Of a stretch of 64,000 nt of DNA, positions 32,228 to 42,276 are shown piece by piece. This stretch comes from Blakeslea trispora (lineage: Eukaryota; Mucoromycota; Mucoromycetes; Mucorales; Choanephoraceae). The notes beneath the pieces are model-generated. The model was given only the letters and a program-made list of their open reading frames with translations. It searched no databases and had not been told where the DNA came from. The stretch spans positions 258,001-322,000 of the forward strand of contig JAIWNE010000008.1 in NCBI GenBank assembly GCA_025331445.1. The letters are read 5' to 3'. A program made the position numbers and the translations under genes. Numbering within the stretch: position 1 is the first letter of the stretch; every line of letters starts with the position of its first letter.

Positions 32228-33657
32228 TCAAATTGTGAATGGAATAACTGCAATCGGGCTATGTGGACTATAAAGAATTGGAATGTCATCATCTGGTATA
32301 AATGGACTTGGACTAGAAGAAACAGGTGTATTCAATGCTGTATGGTATGCACTCAGTGCAGGTGAATTTGGATCCATAGAATTCGGTCCTGGTGATAAAT
32401 TAAACTGAGAGGATAAGTTATGTGTTTGGACTGTGAGTGCAGGAGGTGCTATGCGCTGTTGATGCCTATGTTGCTGAGATATGGATGACGCGGATGATGT
32501 GAATGTTTGTTGAGGTTGTGCTCTCGAAAATGCCATATGCATTGCTTGTTGTTGTTGTTGTTGCTGTTGTGATATATAGGAAGATTCATTTAGATGGCTA
32601 TGCCCAGGTGCAGTAGCATCATGAGAAGTGACAAAGATAGAAGGTGGCCTTTCGTTAGGATGACTTTGCTGATGATGATCAAATCCGTTCATATTAAATT
32701 CAGGCGATACCTGAACTACAAAATTGGTTTAATCATAAAGTAAGCTTAAATCCAATATGCACAGCTTACATTGCGCACCGTTTTTGGATAAGAAGTCAAG
32801 CAAATTCTTGAGCATATGTTGCTGTTTTTGTTGTCGTAATTTTGTCTCTGCCAATTCGTGTACGACTTGAGAAAAACTTTCTTGCAACTGCATTAACCGT
32901 TGCACCATCTCTGATTGTGATACTTGCATCATTGCCATATGTGAACTGATATCGTTTTGATGATGAGAACGATGTGTGCTACTATTGTCAGACTCAATTG
33001 ACTTTCGCTTGATATCATCTAGCCAGTCAGGTCTGTCTTTAACAAATTTTGAATGTGAGAATTCCCAAATTTGGTTTTCAGCTGATGTTCGATGTCCTCG
33101 AGGTGATTTGTTGACCTTATGAAAACCATACCTGCACCAGGACAGACGGAATAACGCTTTAGTTACATCAATCAACACCTTGAATCAACTTACATATTAA
33201 GCTGTCTTACAAAACTACTAAAGTTATTGTGTTTGAAATGCTTGGGAAGCACATCTCTAGAGAACTCCATGATATTGCATACGATAAACGAAGAGCCTGT
33301 GTAGTTCCAGGCGATCAAATGCTGATATTGAGCATCAATGACCATACTAAATTTACAAAGAAATCAACCAATTTTCCTTTTCTATTCTTCTAAAGTGCTT
33401 TACTTGTACAGCTTGTGAACAAACGTGTTGGTTGAATTTGATTTTGTTCCTTGGTTACTCCCAGTAGGTGGCTGAAGACACATGCCTCTAGAGAAATGAT
33501 TGTTGAATGATTCCCTTGGTGAACCACCAGGTGAGACATAGGGTGAATTGATAGGAGACGAATGAGGTGACCCTGAGGAAGCCAATGAACTAGTGCCACT
33601 CAGGTTAGAAACAGATGATAATGAGGGAACTCGACCGTGTCGTAACATAGGATGCAA
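32228..33657 (-). CDS. Heat-shock-factor-type DNA-binding transcription factor
   Basis: Nuclear winged-helix factor. The N-terminus is Ser/Pro-rich (SGSPHSSPINSPYVSPGGSP). The HSF DNA-binding domain is assembled over three exons: FVHKLY, then MVIDAQYQHLIAWNYTGSSF and PKHFKHNNFSSFVRQLNM, then YGFHKVNKSPRG and IWEFSHSKFVKDRPDWL. The FSSFVRQLNMYGFHKV recognition segment is diagnostic. A leucine-rich coiled coil follows (MVQRLMQLQESFSQVVHELA), then a Gln-rich, Ser/Pro-rich tail. Starts MHPMLRHGRVPS at 33657. The coiled coil is short compared with canonical trimerising Hsf1, so it may be an Sfl1/Skn7-like paralogue. Confidence 0.87.
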
Positions 33658-33731
33658 TAAAAGAAAAAAGAGAAAAAAAAGGGGGAAAACAAAAAAAGGA
33701 TATTTTTGGAGTCACGTTAAACCATGCAGTT

Positions 33732-35056
33732 TTATTGCTTTTTTTTGCTCTCGTTTGGTCTTAAATAACATAAAGGTCCTAGCCAGTAAAGAGTGTATCT
33801 GAGACTGCTATTTCTAGCAAGAGTAGGTTGAATCCATTCACAAAAGACAACAAAATAGTAGCATCCAATGGCTATTAGAATGATTGTCAGTATGCTTGTG
33901 TGTTTTTTTAGCATTCTATATCTTACCTGTTCCTATGTGCCACCATCCATGGAGCTAAAAATAGAAAGAGAGAAGGTTTCAGTAAGCGTTAGTATATGGT
34001 TGCCTTGATGGCTTACTTCGCTTAATGCTCCAATTGCCAAAGGAACAGTGTGACGCCATGCCCTTAAATGATGACAGAATACATTGTCTATATTCCAGAG
34101 GCCAAAAGCAATGATAAATCCGAATGCAGACATCCATAGTAAAGATTGCATACGAGATCGTTCATAGGTCATATCCTTGGGAATCTGATGATGAAGGACA
34201 ATAGATCTGTACACAATACCTAAAATCAGAGCTGCATAGCACACTTGGTGAAACACAGGATTGTTGATGAGCAAATAGGACCAAGTTACAATGGCCGAAT
34301 AAAGTGCCAATGCAAAAGGTACTTTGTAGCCATTTGAGCTATTTGGATCTGCAAGAAATCTGGGCATAGACAAACACTCAATAAGCTCAAGTAGAGATCA
34401 ATCGATAAGAGAGAGGGGAGTAACTTACGTGAGCCACATCACAACACTTGCCACATAAATCACTATTTGTTTGAAATGAGAAAAAAAGGGGGCAATTTGT
34501 TCACTTATCCCCTCTAATCAACTTACTCGGCAACTCATCTAATAGTTGCATCTCGTATTGAAGTGTCATATGAAAGCACCAGCTAAAGAAAAAAAAAATT
34601 GAGCTCGAAAAGGCTGCTTATTTTTTTTTCTGTCATCATACGCACGAGCCAAACCCAACAAAAATCACACCAAGATATGCCAAAATCAATGCCTTGTTTG
34701 ACCCATTTCTCCAGATATTGTAGATTCCAAATAAGGAAGTGAACACTGTTATAGGCTCAGTTTAACTGTTATGTGTTGGATTTTACTCAACTTACAGAAC
34801 GCCAAATTTGTGGTCGTATTAAAAAACTCGGCCAAATAAGGAGATACCGTATAGTTTTCCTTTTGTCCTTTTTTATTAAGAAACACAGTAATAAACAAAT
34901 ATATCAACTGCTTACTTCACACCAATCTATAGTAGACGTGCTATAGAAACACGACATCAGTAAGCCATATAAATCGCGCGAAAAAAGGAGGGAACACATC
35001 AAAAAATGGGCTTACACATGTCCCCAATAATAACTGTCAGGGTGAACAGTCGTCAT
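33732..35056 (-). CDS. Alkaline ceramidase (ACER/Ypc1 family)
   Basis: ER/Golgi seven-helix zinc amidase that cleaves ceramide to sphingosine. It starts MTTVHPDSYYWGHV (ATG 35056). Family motifs are YTVSPYLAEFFNTTTNLAF; GFGS-WCFHMTLQYEMQLLDE, with the catalytic Ser, zinc His and Asp; and LHGWWHIGT with the other two zinc His residues, followed across a 57-nt intron by YYFVVFCEWIQPT. Helices between them are clear (ALILGIVYRSIVLHH, MSAFGFIIAFGLWNID). Many short introns. About 275 residues, typical. The tail ends PNESKKKQ, a lysine-rich end that could retain it in the ER. Confidence 0.9.
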
Positions 35057-35194
35057 AGTAACAAAAAGAATAATAAAACACTAGAGAAAAGCAAAGTTCA
35101 ATCCAATCAAAGGCGACATTATCTGCTGCAAAATTCTCAGAAAAAAAAAGTCACTAAAAATATATTTTCACTACTATACTAGGAAAGTCGCGGA

Positions 35195-35203
35195 ATGAGT
35201 CAT
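35195..35203. promoter_or_regulatory. Gcn4/AP-1 type binding site ATGAGTCAT
   Basis: Perfect nine-base palindrome of the Gcn4 response element class (ATGA[C/G]TCAT), about 50 bases upstream of a TATA-like box and 590 upstream of the bZIP ATG. It suggests autoregulation by the encoded bZIP, or control of the divergent ceramidase gene. Site presence is seen; use is inferred. Confidence 0.6.
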
Positions 35204-35505
35204 TCTGTTATCTCTGAAAAGCGACCAATCAGAACAGCTCAGGGGAGTTGTATAAATACCTAATTTTTTTCCCATCATCTTTAGTGATTTTCTTTTTCAT
35301 CTTTTTTTTTATAAAAGTTTTCCCTAAGGGTTTGGTTCACCCATTTTAACTATCTTATCGCTCTAATATTGCTCTTCGCCCCACCCCTCTTCTATTCTTA
35401 TATACACATTCTTATTGCTGTATATAACATCTACTATTAATTAATTATTTGTTTTTGTCCACCCCCCTTAACTATTTGTAAGCTCTGTGTATTTTATTCG
35501 ATACA

Positions 35506-35523
35506 ATGGCTTTCACCGCTTAA
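35506..35523 (+). promoter_or_regulatory. uORF1 (MAFTA) in bZIP leader
   Basis: Short upstream ORF: ATG GCT TTC ACC GCT TAA, five codons plus stop, 271 bases before the next feature-free stretch ends at the main ATG (35794). Its small size resembles the reinitiation-permissive first uORFs of GCN4/CPC1 leaders. Confidence 0.6.
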
Positions 35524-35622
35524 ATTTTTTGCTCGCTTCGCTCCGGACCACTTGTCGATTAAACTAGAACCCCCCTCGTATCAATCTCTCGATTAAAAGA
35601 ACCAAAAAAAAAAGAAACCAAT

Positions 35623-35724
35623 ATGGTTTATACCAATATCTCGCTATTATGTTTAAACTCCAAACTCACTACTACAAAAAAGACGTGCAAGTCTCGAAAA
35701 CCACCAGTATTATTACCCTACTGA
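35623..35724 (+). promoter_or_regulatory. uORF2 (33 codons) in bZIP leader
   Basis: ATG GTT TAT ACC ... TAC TGA, 33 codons, ending 69 bases before the main start. It is out of frame with a third uORF that overlaps it (35649-35735, ATG TTT AAA ... ATT TGA, 28 codons). A scanning ribosome must pass or reinitiate after these to reach the bZIP ATG, as in GCN4-type control. Confidence 0.6.
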
Positions 35725-35735
35725 AATCTATTTGA
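35649..35735 (+). promoter_or_regulatory. uORF3 (28 codons), overlapping uORF2
   Basis: ATG at 35649 inside uORF2 in another frame, stop TGA at 35733-35735, 58 bases before the main ATG. Too close for efficient reinitiation, so expected to be inhibitory; this last point is inference from GCN4 logic. Confidence 0.55.
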
Positions 35736-35793
35736 AATCTATTACAATCCCACAGTTTAGAATTTATTTTTTGAAATCAAAATATCTATAACA

Positions 35794-36708
35794 ATGTCAT
35801 CTACTACCACTCAAAACTATATCGACACTCAAAAGATGCCTCAAGACGTATTCTCTCAACTCTATCAAGCCCTTAGCCCTGCTACAGGTGCCCCAGCTCA
35901 AGAATCTTCATCCATGTTTGACGAATGGCTCAAGCAAGATTTTCTTTCAGAGTACAGTGCTAACTCTTCTCCTGAGATTGCCACTCCTCTCGATCAATTT
36001 CTCATGTCTCCTCCTTATCAAGCTAAAGAAGAAGTTGAGTCCAACCCTGCTTGTCTCTTTGACAATGTTGACCTTGATGTCTCTGCCATTCTTGAATCTC
36101 CTACTCCTCAATATTATCCTTTGCCAGCTACTTCCGCTACTCCTGAAACACCCATTTCACCATCTACTTCGGATGCCAGCGCTTCCGTGACACCTGCTGC
36201 TACACCTGCTGTTGTTGCTGCCTCACCAACACCCGATACCATGGCTAATTTGTTTGCTGATATTGGAGAATCATTGCCAGCCGCTTTGGCTGCTCTCGCT
36301 GCAGTCGCCTCTCCTTCTGCTCTCATGTCTGCTGTTGGTGCCAACACATCTTCTGCTGCTTTGTCTCCTGCCACTGCAAGTGCTAGAGCTCCCGCTTTCT
36401 CTGCTTCTCCTGCTCGCTCTCGAAAGCGTTCTTCTGATGATATTGATCCTGCCGACGATGCTGCTGTCAAGCGACAAAAGAACACAGATGCTGCTCGTCG
36501 TTCTCGTCTCCGTAAAGTACAAAAGATGGAAAGCTTGGAACTCCGCGTCTCTGAGCTTGAAAAAATCAATGCTGGTTTGCTGATGCGTGTGGCTGTGTTG
36601 GATTCCGAAAAGACCAATCTGAAAGCCAAGGAATCCTCTTACGAAAGCCGTATTAAGGTTTTAGAAGAGCAACTAGCAGAAGCTCACAAAGCTCTGTCTT
36701 CTCGTTAA
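35794..36708 (+). CDS. GCN4/CPC1-like bZIP transcription factor
   Basis: Intronless 304-residue nuclear activator. The N-terminal two thirds are acidic and Ser/Thr/Ala/Pro-rich, with aromatic and acidic patches (SMFDEWLKQDFLSEYS, LFDNVDLDVSAILE) like the Gcn4 activation domain. The basic region VKRQKNTDAARRSRLRKVQK is nearly the Gcn4 basic region ([20 protein letters not shown]), and the leucine zipper starts MESLELRVSELEKINAGLLM. The upstream leader carries three uORFs and the promoter a Gcn4 site, both expected for the master regulator of amino-acid biosynthesis. Likely targets include the HIS4 and DAHP synthase genes present in this window. Confidence 0.88.
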   Translation: MSSTTTQNYIDTQKMPQDVFSQLYQALSPATGAPAQESSSMFDEWLKQDFLSEYSANSSPEIATPLDQFLMSPPYQAKEEVESNPACLFDNVDLDVSAILESPTPQYYPLPATSATPETPISPSTSDASASVTPAATPAVVAASPTPDTMANLFADIGESLPAALAALAAVASPSALMSAVGANTSSAALSPATASARAPAFSASPARSRKRSSDDIDPADDAAVKRQKNTDAARRSRLRKVQKMESLELRVSELEKINAGLLMRVAVLDSEKTNLKAKESSYESRIKVLEEQLAEAHKALSSR

Positions 36709-37046
36709 TTTCTATCACTATAGACTTTTTTCTATTTATTGTATACTTTGGCCCTTTTATTTTATTACTATTCATTGCAATAAACTCATTATTTACATTC
36801 TTCAAAACAAAAAAAAAAGCTTTTTTACTATTGGCGTACTAAACTCGATTTTTTATTTAATTTTAATTTTATTCTCAGAGTCTTCTACCCTCTCGCTTTT
36901 TTTTCGCTGAAACAAATTTGTGTGCCTTTCTTCAGAGTGTCTCAGTTTTATTCGAGATCTCGCATTCAACTTTAGGCTTTCTTGCTTATTCATATACCTT
37001 CACATAGTCCCTTTGTTTCTTTTCTCTTTCTTGCTATCAACAAAAA
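36709..37046. other. Intergenic region between bZIP and TLDc genes
   Basis: Tandem spacer of 338 bases with pyrimidine-rich sequence before the TLDc ATG; a 'caataaa' poly(A)-like signal lies near 36778. No gene seen. Confidence 0.45.
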
Positions 37047-37850
37047 ATGAGCTACTCTGTCAAGTTAGTAGGTCGTAGAATAGATACCGAAACTGTCTTA
37101 ACACAAGAGATTGCAGATGCAGTAAGTAAGCACAAAGCCAATCGCTTCTTCCTGTAGTCTTGGCACTCACAATTCATATCATTGTTTCGAAATAAAAAAG
37201 CTCTGTGCAGAATTACCACGGAGATATCGTCTCTCAAGCGAAATGAGCCTGTTGTATAGTTTGGATCAGCATGGTATTAGTCTATCATCACTTTATCGTC
37301 TAGTTAAATCCAACAAAGGCCCATGCGTATTTGCAATAAAAGATGCCGATGACAATGTAAAGAATCTCGCACTTGGTACTCATCAAGCAATTGAAATCTG
37401 ATATCAGTGCATCTAGGTTTTTGGCGCTTTCCTAAACGAATCCCTGAAGCCTGGTTCACGATATTATGGTACTGGTGAATGGTAAGCGAATAAAATAAAT
37501 GAAATAAAAGAACAATTCTAACTCGATACAAGTTTCTTATGGAAATGGAATGCTCTTCAGTCTCGAGTTGACGCATATCATTGGACAGGGAAGAACGAGT
37601 ATATGATTCTATCAGACGTTGATTTTATTGCTATTGGTGGAGGGTAAAGTTATTGTGATATGCATAATAGTAAAAAGACTTGACCATGTATTTTATTTTG
37701 CAATTTAGTGAAGGCGTATTTGGTCTTTGGATCAACTCTGAATTAGAAAAGGGATATAGCCAAACTTGCCCTACATTTGACAATGAAATGTTATCACCTC
37801 ATCCAGAATTTGAATGTGTAGAACTAGAGGTTTGGGGATTTCGCATATAG
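37047..37850 (+). CDS. TLDc-domain protein (OXR1-like)
   Basis: Short TLDc-domain protein, a family linked to oxidation resistance and V-ATPase regulation. Exons read MSYSVKLVGRRIDTETVLTQ; LCAELPRRYRLSSEMSLLYS and LDQHGISLSSLYRLVKSNKG; VFGAFLNESLKPGSRYYGTG; CFLWKWNALQSRVDAYHWTG and YMILSDVDFIAIGGG; EGVFGLWINSELEKGYSQTC and FECVELEVWGFRI. The order LY..DQHG.SL..LY, FGAF, Y.G.GE.FLW, F.A.GGG.G.FGLW, CPTFDNE.L, F....LEVWGF is exactly the TLDc pattern. The domain fills nearly the whole of about 200 residues, without LysM or GRAM domains. Introns are 50-70 nt. Confidence 0.92.
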
Positions 37851-39121
37851 ACAAACAGCTAGCCCTCATATGAATGAAAAGATGTATATATATATATATA
37901 TGATTGACAAAAAAGAGAAATGAATAATAATAATAAAGGCCTAATTGTGGTTGTTGTATATTGAGGTGCCGCTTTGACTTGCTCCTCATTCAGAAACTCA
38001 AGCTTTGGCACAACCATAAGAGTAATCTTATTTCCTCGAACAAAACAAACGAACTAAACAGCTCCTTTCCGACACATCACTTCTTAGACCATTTACAAAT
38101 AAACAGGGCATGGACTGTCGATTGAACACTTCAAGTTGTCAATTTTGTTTAAACTTGTCAGAGTACGAAATATTAAAGAGGTCTCGGTCGATAGAAACAC
38201 AAGAACACTTTAACCATCTTTTCAGTTAAATATGAAAAATACAATGGACTGGCCCTTGATCCAGTTGGAAGCAGTTTGAAACTAAAAAGAAGACCGTTTC
38301 TTTTAGTTTGGTTGACAACAACAACGATTTATAGTCTGTTAGTATTTGAGTATAACCACTTGTTTTCTGCAAAATAGCCCAAAATACAATAATTTTGTGC
38401 AAACAATGCGAGAACAAATGTTAACTGATAAGCCAAAGATTTGATTGTCTTGTACTACATTTGTTAGTAATGTCTTGTACTCAAAAGGACATCTACTTGA
38501 TTGTTTTCTCTTTTGACTAGATGCTGAAATTTGATGTCAACTCATGTTATTCAAGATCGACAACATTCAAAAGGGTCAAGTAGTTCAACTGGTGAATATC
38601 AAACATTGTACTGTTCACAAACAAAAGAGGGTTTAGATGATTAGCCGAGCTTTAGTAATTTAACAAATGCTTCAATTATGGTATGGTAATACAACATGCG
38701 TACAAAATGCAAGAGATAGGCATCTACCCAGGTTTTTCATGATTTTCCAACTTGCTCTTTGCGTAAACCTTATTGAATCCCGAAATTCATAAAGACAGTA
38801 AAGAAGTGGACAAAAGATAATGATGTACTGCTAGAGAAGAAGAAATAAGCATACATTCCCATTTAGCAAAATTAGACACAATAATGACTAATTGTTATTG
38901 TGTTGACAAGGTTAGGCTAAGTTACGGTATAAACAATAATCAGAATATCTTTGTTACACTGTGGCCTGTTTTGCCCCAATCAGCTTATCCTTTTTTATGT
39001 TGGGAAAAAAATACAAAGTTCATCACATCATCGCCTATGGATATATAAAAAGACTATCAAAGCTTCTGTTTGCTTCTAATCGCAAAATTCTTTTTCTTTT
39101 GTTTCTCTTTCACTCAATATA
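37851..39121. other. Intergenic region, no gene seen
   Basis: About 1.27 kb between the TLDc gene and glycogen synthase. It contains a (TA)n run near 37888-37900 and AT-rich sequence. Short open frames on either strand have no recognisable features. The last 100 bases carry a TATA-like 'atatataaaaag' at about 39041 upstream of glycogen synthase. Confidence 0.5.
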
Positions 39122-41552
39122 ATGTCCAGCCGAAGAGACGTCTATAACCCCCTTTTGTTTGAAGTTGCTTGGGAAGTAGCTAATAAAGGTAAATGAGATT
39201 AGACTGTATTGCAAAGATCCAAAAGCATTGATTTCTCTGCTTTTTCAGTTGGTGGCATCTATACCGTTATCAAGACAAAAGTACCAGTGACTGTACGTGA
39301 GTTTGGTGATCGCTACTGTTTGATCGGTCCTCTGTCTTACAAGACAGCGCCAATGGAAGTTGAATCTCTTGAATTGCCTCCAGGAGAGATTCGAGACACT
39401 TTAGAGGATATGTCTGCTCAAGGTGTTCGATACCTTTTTGGACGATGGTTGGTCGAAGGCTCTCCTTATGTGCTCTTGTTTGACACAGGCAGTGCAAGTC
39501 AAAAGTTGGATGAATGGAAAGCCGATCTTTGGCGTTCAGCTGGCATCCCTAGCCCTCCTAATGACCATGAGACAAATGAAGCCATCTTGTTTGGTTATTT
39601 GGTTACTTGGTTCCTTGGTGAAATATCTCAAAGAGTAAGTTTATTTCTAGAACACACAAAGCAATTCACTCACTTGTTTCAAAAAAAAAAAAGTATAAGG
39701 ATAAATCTACCGAGACCGATCTTAGCCCTGCCATTATTGCCCATTTCCATGAATGGCAAGCTGGTGTTCCTCTGCCATTGATCAAGCAGAGAAAGATTGA
39801 CGTAACTACCATTTTCACTACACACGCTACTTTGCTCGGTCGTTATCTCTGTGCTGGCTCGGTTGATTTCTACAACAACCTTCGAAATTTTGATGTTGAT
39901 CATGAGGCAGGCAAGCGTGGTATCTATCATCGTTACTGTATTGAGCGTGGTGCAGCACATTGTTCTGATGTTTTCACTACTGTCAGTCATATTACGGCCT
40001 ATGAGAGTGAACATTTGTTGAAGCGTAAGCCAGGTAAAGTAATTAGTGTCTTTAAGGTATAAGAGAAGGGGATTACTCATGACAACTTATGTAACAGATG
40101 GCGTTTTACCCAACGGTTTAAATGTTGTTAAGTTTCAAGCTGTACACGAGTTCCAGAACAAGCATGCACTTAACAAGGAAAAAATCAATGATTTCGTGCG
40201 TGGTCATTTCTACGGTCATTACGATTTTGACTTGGAAAACACAGTCTATTTCTTCACTGCTGGTCGATATGAATTCCGTAATAAGGGTGTTGACATGTTT
40301 ATTGAAGCACTAGGACGTAAGTATTATTTGTTTATGCGTGTGCCATGTTGACAAAGGATACTGACGAAACATGACAGGTTTAAATGATCGTATGAAAGCC
40401 GCAAAATCCAACACAACTGTAGTTGCCTTTATTGTTATGCCTGCTGCCACTCATTCATTTAATGTTGAAGCCTTGAAGGGTCAAGCGGTCACTAAGCAGT
40501 TGAGAGAGACTGTCAACGAAATTCAAAGCCGTGTAGGTAGACGTATCTATGAGAAAGCCTTAAGAGGAGAAGAATTGGACCCTGCAGACTTTTTGCATGG
40601 CGAAGACAAGGTGTTGTTGAAGAGACGTGTATTCGCATTGAAGAACCACAGCTTGCCTCCTATTGTAACTCACAACATGGTCGATGATGGGACTGATCCC
40701 ATCATCAATCAATTAAGAAGACTACAGCTGTATAACAAACCAGAAGATCGTGTCAAATGTATCTTTCACCCAGAGTTTTTGAATGCCAACAATCCTTTAC
40801 TCAGTCTTGACTATGAAGATTTCGTACGTGGTTGTCACTTGGGTGTCTTTCCATCTTATTATGAACCATGGGGTTACACGCCTGCAGAATGTACAGTGAT
40901 GGGTGTACCTTCTATTACAACAAAGTAAGTTTATACTAGGATCTATATTGTGATGCATGAAACTCAATCCTTTTTTTTTCTTGCTTTAACACATAGTCTT
41001 TCAGGCTTTGGATGCTTTATGGATGAGAACATTGAGAACTGTGAAGATTACGGTATTTATATTGTTGACAGAAGACTCAAATCCGTTGAAGAATCCATTC
41101 AACAGCTGTGCGAACAAATGTTCCGCTTCTGTCAAAAGACTCGCCGACAACGTATCAATCAACGTAACCGTACAGAGCGTCTATCAGATCTATTAGACTG
41201 GAAACGCATGGGATTGGAATACATCAAGGCACGCCAGCTTGCTTTACGTCGCGTATACCCTAATTCTTTCGTTGATGATGATGACCAAATTGACATGGAA
41301 TCTACAGTCAAAAAGATACCTAAACCTCTATCTGCTCCTGCAAGTCCAAGAATTCGTCACTTGGTCAATGGCTACTTTAATGAAGAAGAAGAGGAAGAAG
41401 AGGACTTATTGATACCCTTGACGAAAAAAGAGTTTCCTGCTCTCCACAAGAAAGGAGACGGCACTTCTCGAGAGGAAGAGCTTCTTAGAGAAGGCGATAT
41501 CATGACACTGAACACACTTACTCTGGAAGAAAAGCAGCATAAACATCACTAA
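39122..41552 (+). CDS. GSY1: Glycogen synthase (GT3)
   Basis: UDP-glucose:glycogen alpha-1,4-glucosyltransferase of the animal/fungal GT3 type. It starts [20 protein letters not shown]; an intron then leads to [20 protein letters not shown]. Key family stretches: [86 protein letters not shown]-like [17 protein letters not shown], and [20 protein letters not shown] with SGFGCFMDE, containing the catalytic Glu of the E-x7-E motif. The Arg cluster [20 protein letters not shown] binds the activator glucose-6-phosphate. The tail has [11 protein letters not shown], resembling the Ser sites phosphorylated in other glycogen synthases, then an acidic run. Six or so short introns. Confidence 0.96.
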
Positions 41553-42027
41553 ATATATAATTTGTAGCTAATAAAACGATCAGTAAACATAATTGATATG
41601 ATATGAAATTCAAGTGTTTTGTCATGCATACATGGTTTCAACTAGCTGTTTAGATTCTTTTCATTTGTTGAAGACGCGGATCTTGTTTATAATGTACATA
41701 TTTTGCTGGTTGGGGGCATATAAGCTACTATTTTGATTCTTTTCTCTAATGTCTCGATAAGGAAATTCCCATAATTACTCTAACATTCGGCCAGAAACCA
41801 TTCCATCTTTCTGCAAGAAGTGACTAATTTTCATTTATAAAGAAGAGGAATTCGGTTTCAAACATCTGATTGAACTAGTGGCCTTTTTCTGAGCAGATCA
41901 TTCTCGTACTGAGAGGGAATAGCATGGGAAGTTCGAAGCATTATGTACACTCTCTAACCGAGTAACTACTGTCTTTAGCCCAAGTGGGAGTCTGATCTCA
42001 TTTCTGCTGAGACAACTCAAGTTCTTT
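41553..42027. other. Intergenic region after glycogen synthase
   Basis: About 475 bases of 3' flank without recognisable coding or RNA features. Confidence 0.45.
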
Positions 42028-42228
42028 TCAAGAGCTGTTCTCTAATGATGTTTCTTGAGGAAAAGTATATTTAACTAATGCGTTGGGCTCGAGAATCTGT
42101 TGTTTGACTGATACGAAGATGAAGATGTATCGATAGCTCCAAAGGTCGTATTCTAACAAATCAAAATAGCCTTCTTCAGGTCGATTCCTTTGAGATTCCG
42201 AAACTGGTCTATAAAAAAAACTTTCCAT
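42028..42228 (-). CDS. Possible small 66-residue ORF, unknown
   Basis: Open frame starting MESFFYRPVSESQRNRPEEG and containing FDLLEYDLWSYRYIF, ending QETSLENSS. The sequence is not low in complexity. It starts 48 bases from the divergent ZNG1-type gene ATG (42277). I recognise no family; it may be an exon, a real small protein or chance. Confidence 0.3.
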   Translation of the reverse strand: MESFFYRPVSESQRNRPEEGYFDLLEYDLWSYRYIFIFVSVKQQILEPNALVKYTFPQETSLENSS

Positions 42229-42276
42229 TATGTTCCTATTTTTTTTTCTTTCTACACAAACACAAGTTAGCAAAGA

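Larger units (their letters stand above)
35057..35793 (+). promoter_or_regulatory. Promoter and long leader of the GCN4-like bZIP gene
   Basis: Divergent spacer of 737 bases. The part nearest the bZIP gene is pyrimidine-rich and free of ATG over several hundred bases until the uORFs listed separately, as in a long 5' leader. A TATA-like 'gtataaatacc' occurs at about 35251-35261. A perfect Gcn4 palindrome lies at 35195-35203. Confidence 0.55.

Noticed and set aside
36114..36629. 171-codon minus-strand frame under the bZIP gene
   Set aside because: Ala/Ser-rich shadow of the bZIP coding sequence; the Gcn4-like basic region on the plus strand is decisive.
41890..41960. 'ctcgtactgagaggga' resembling the sarcin-ricin loop of 25S rRNA
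   Set aside because: Only a short partial match, with no flanking rRNA sequence.
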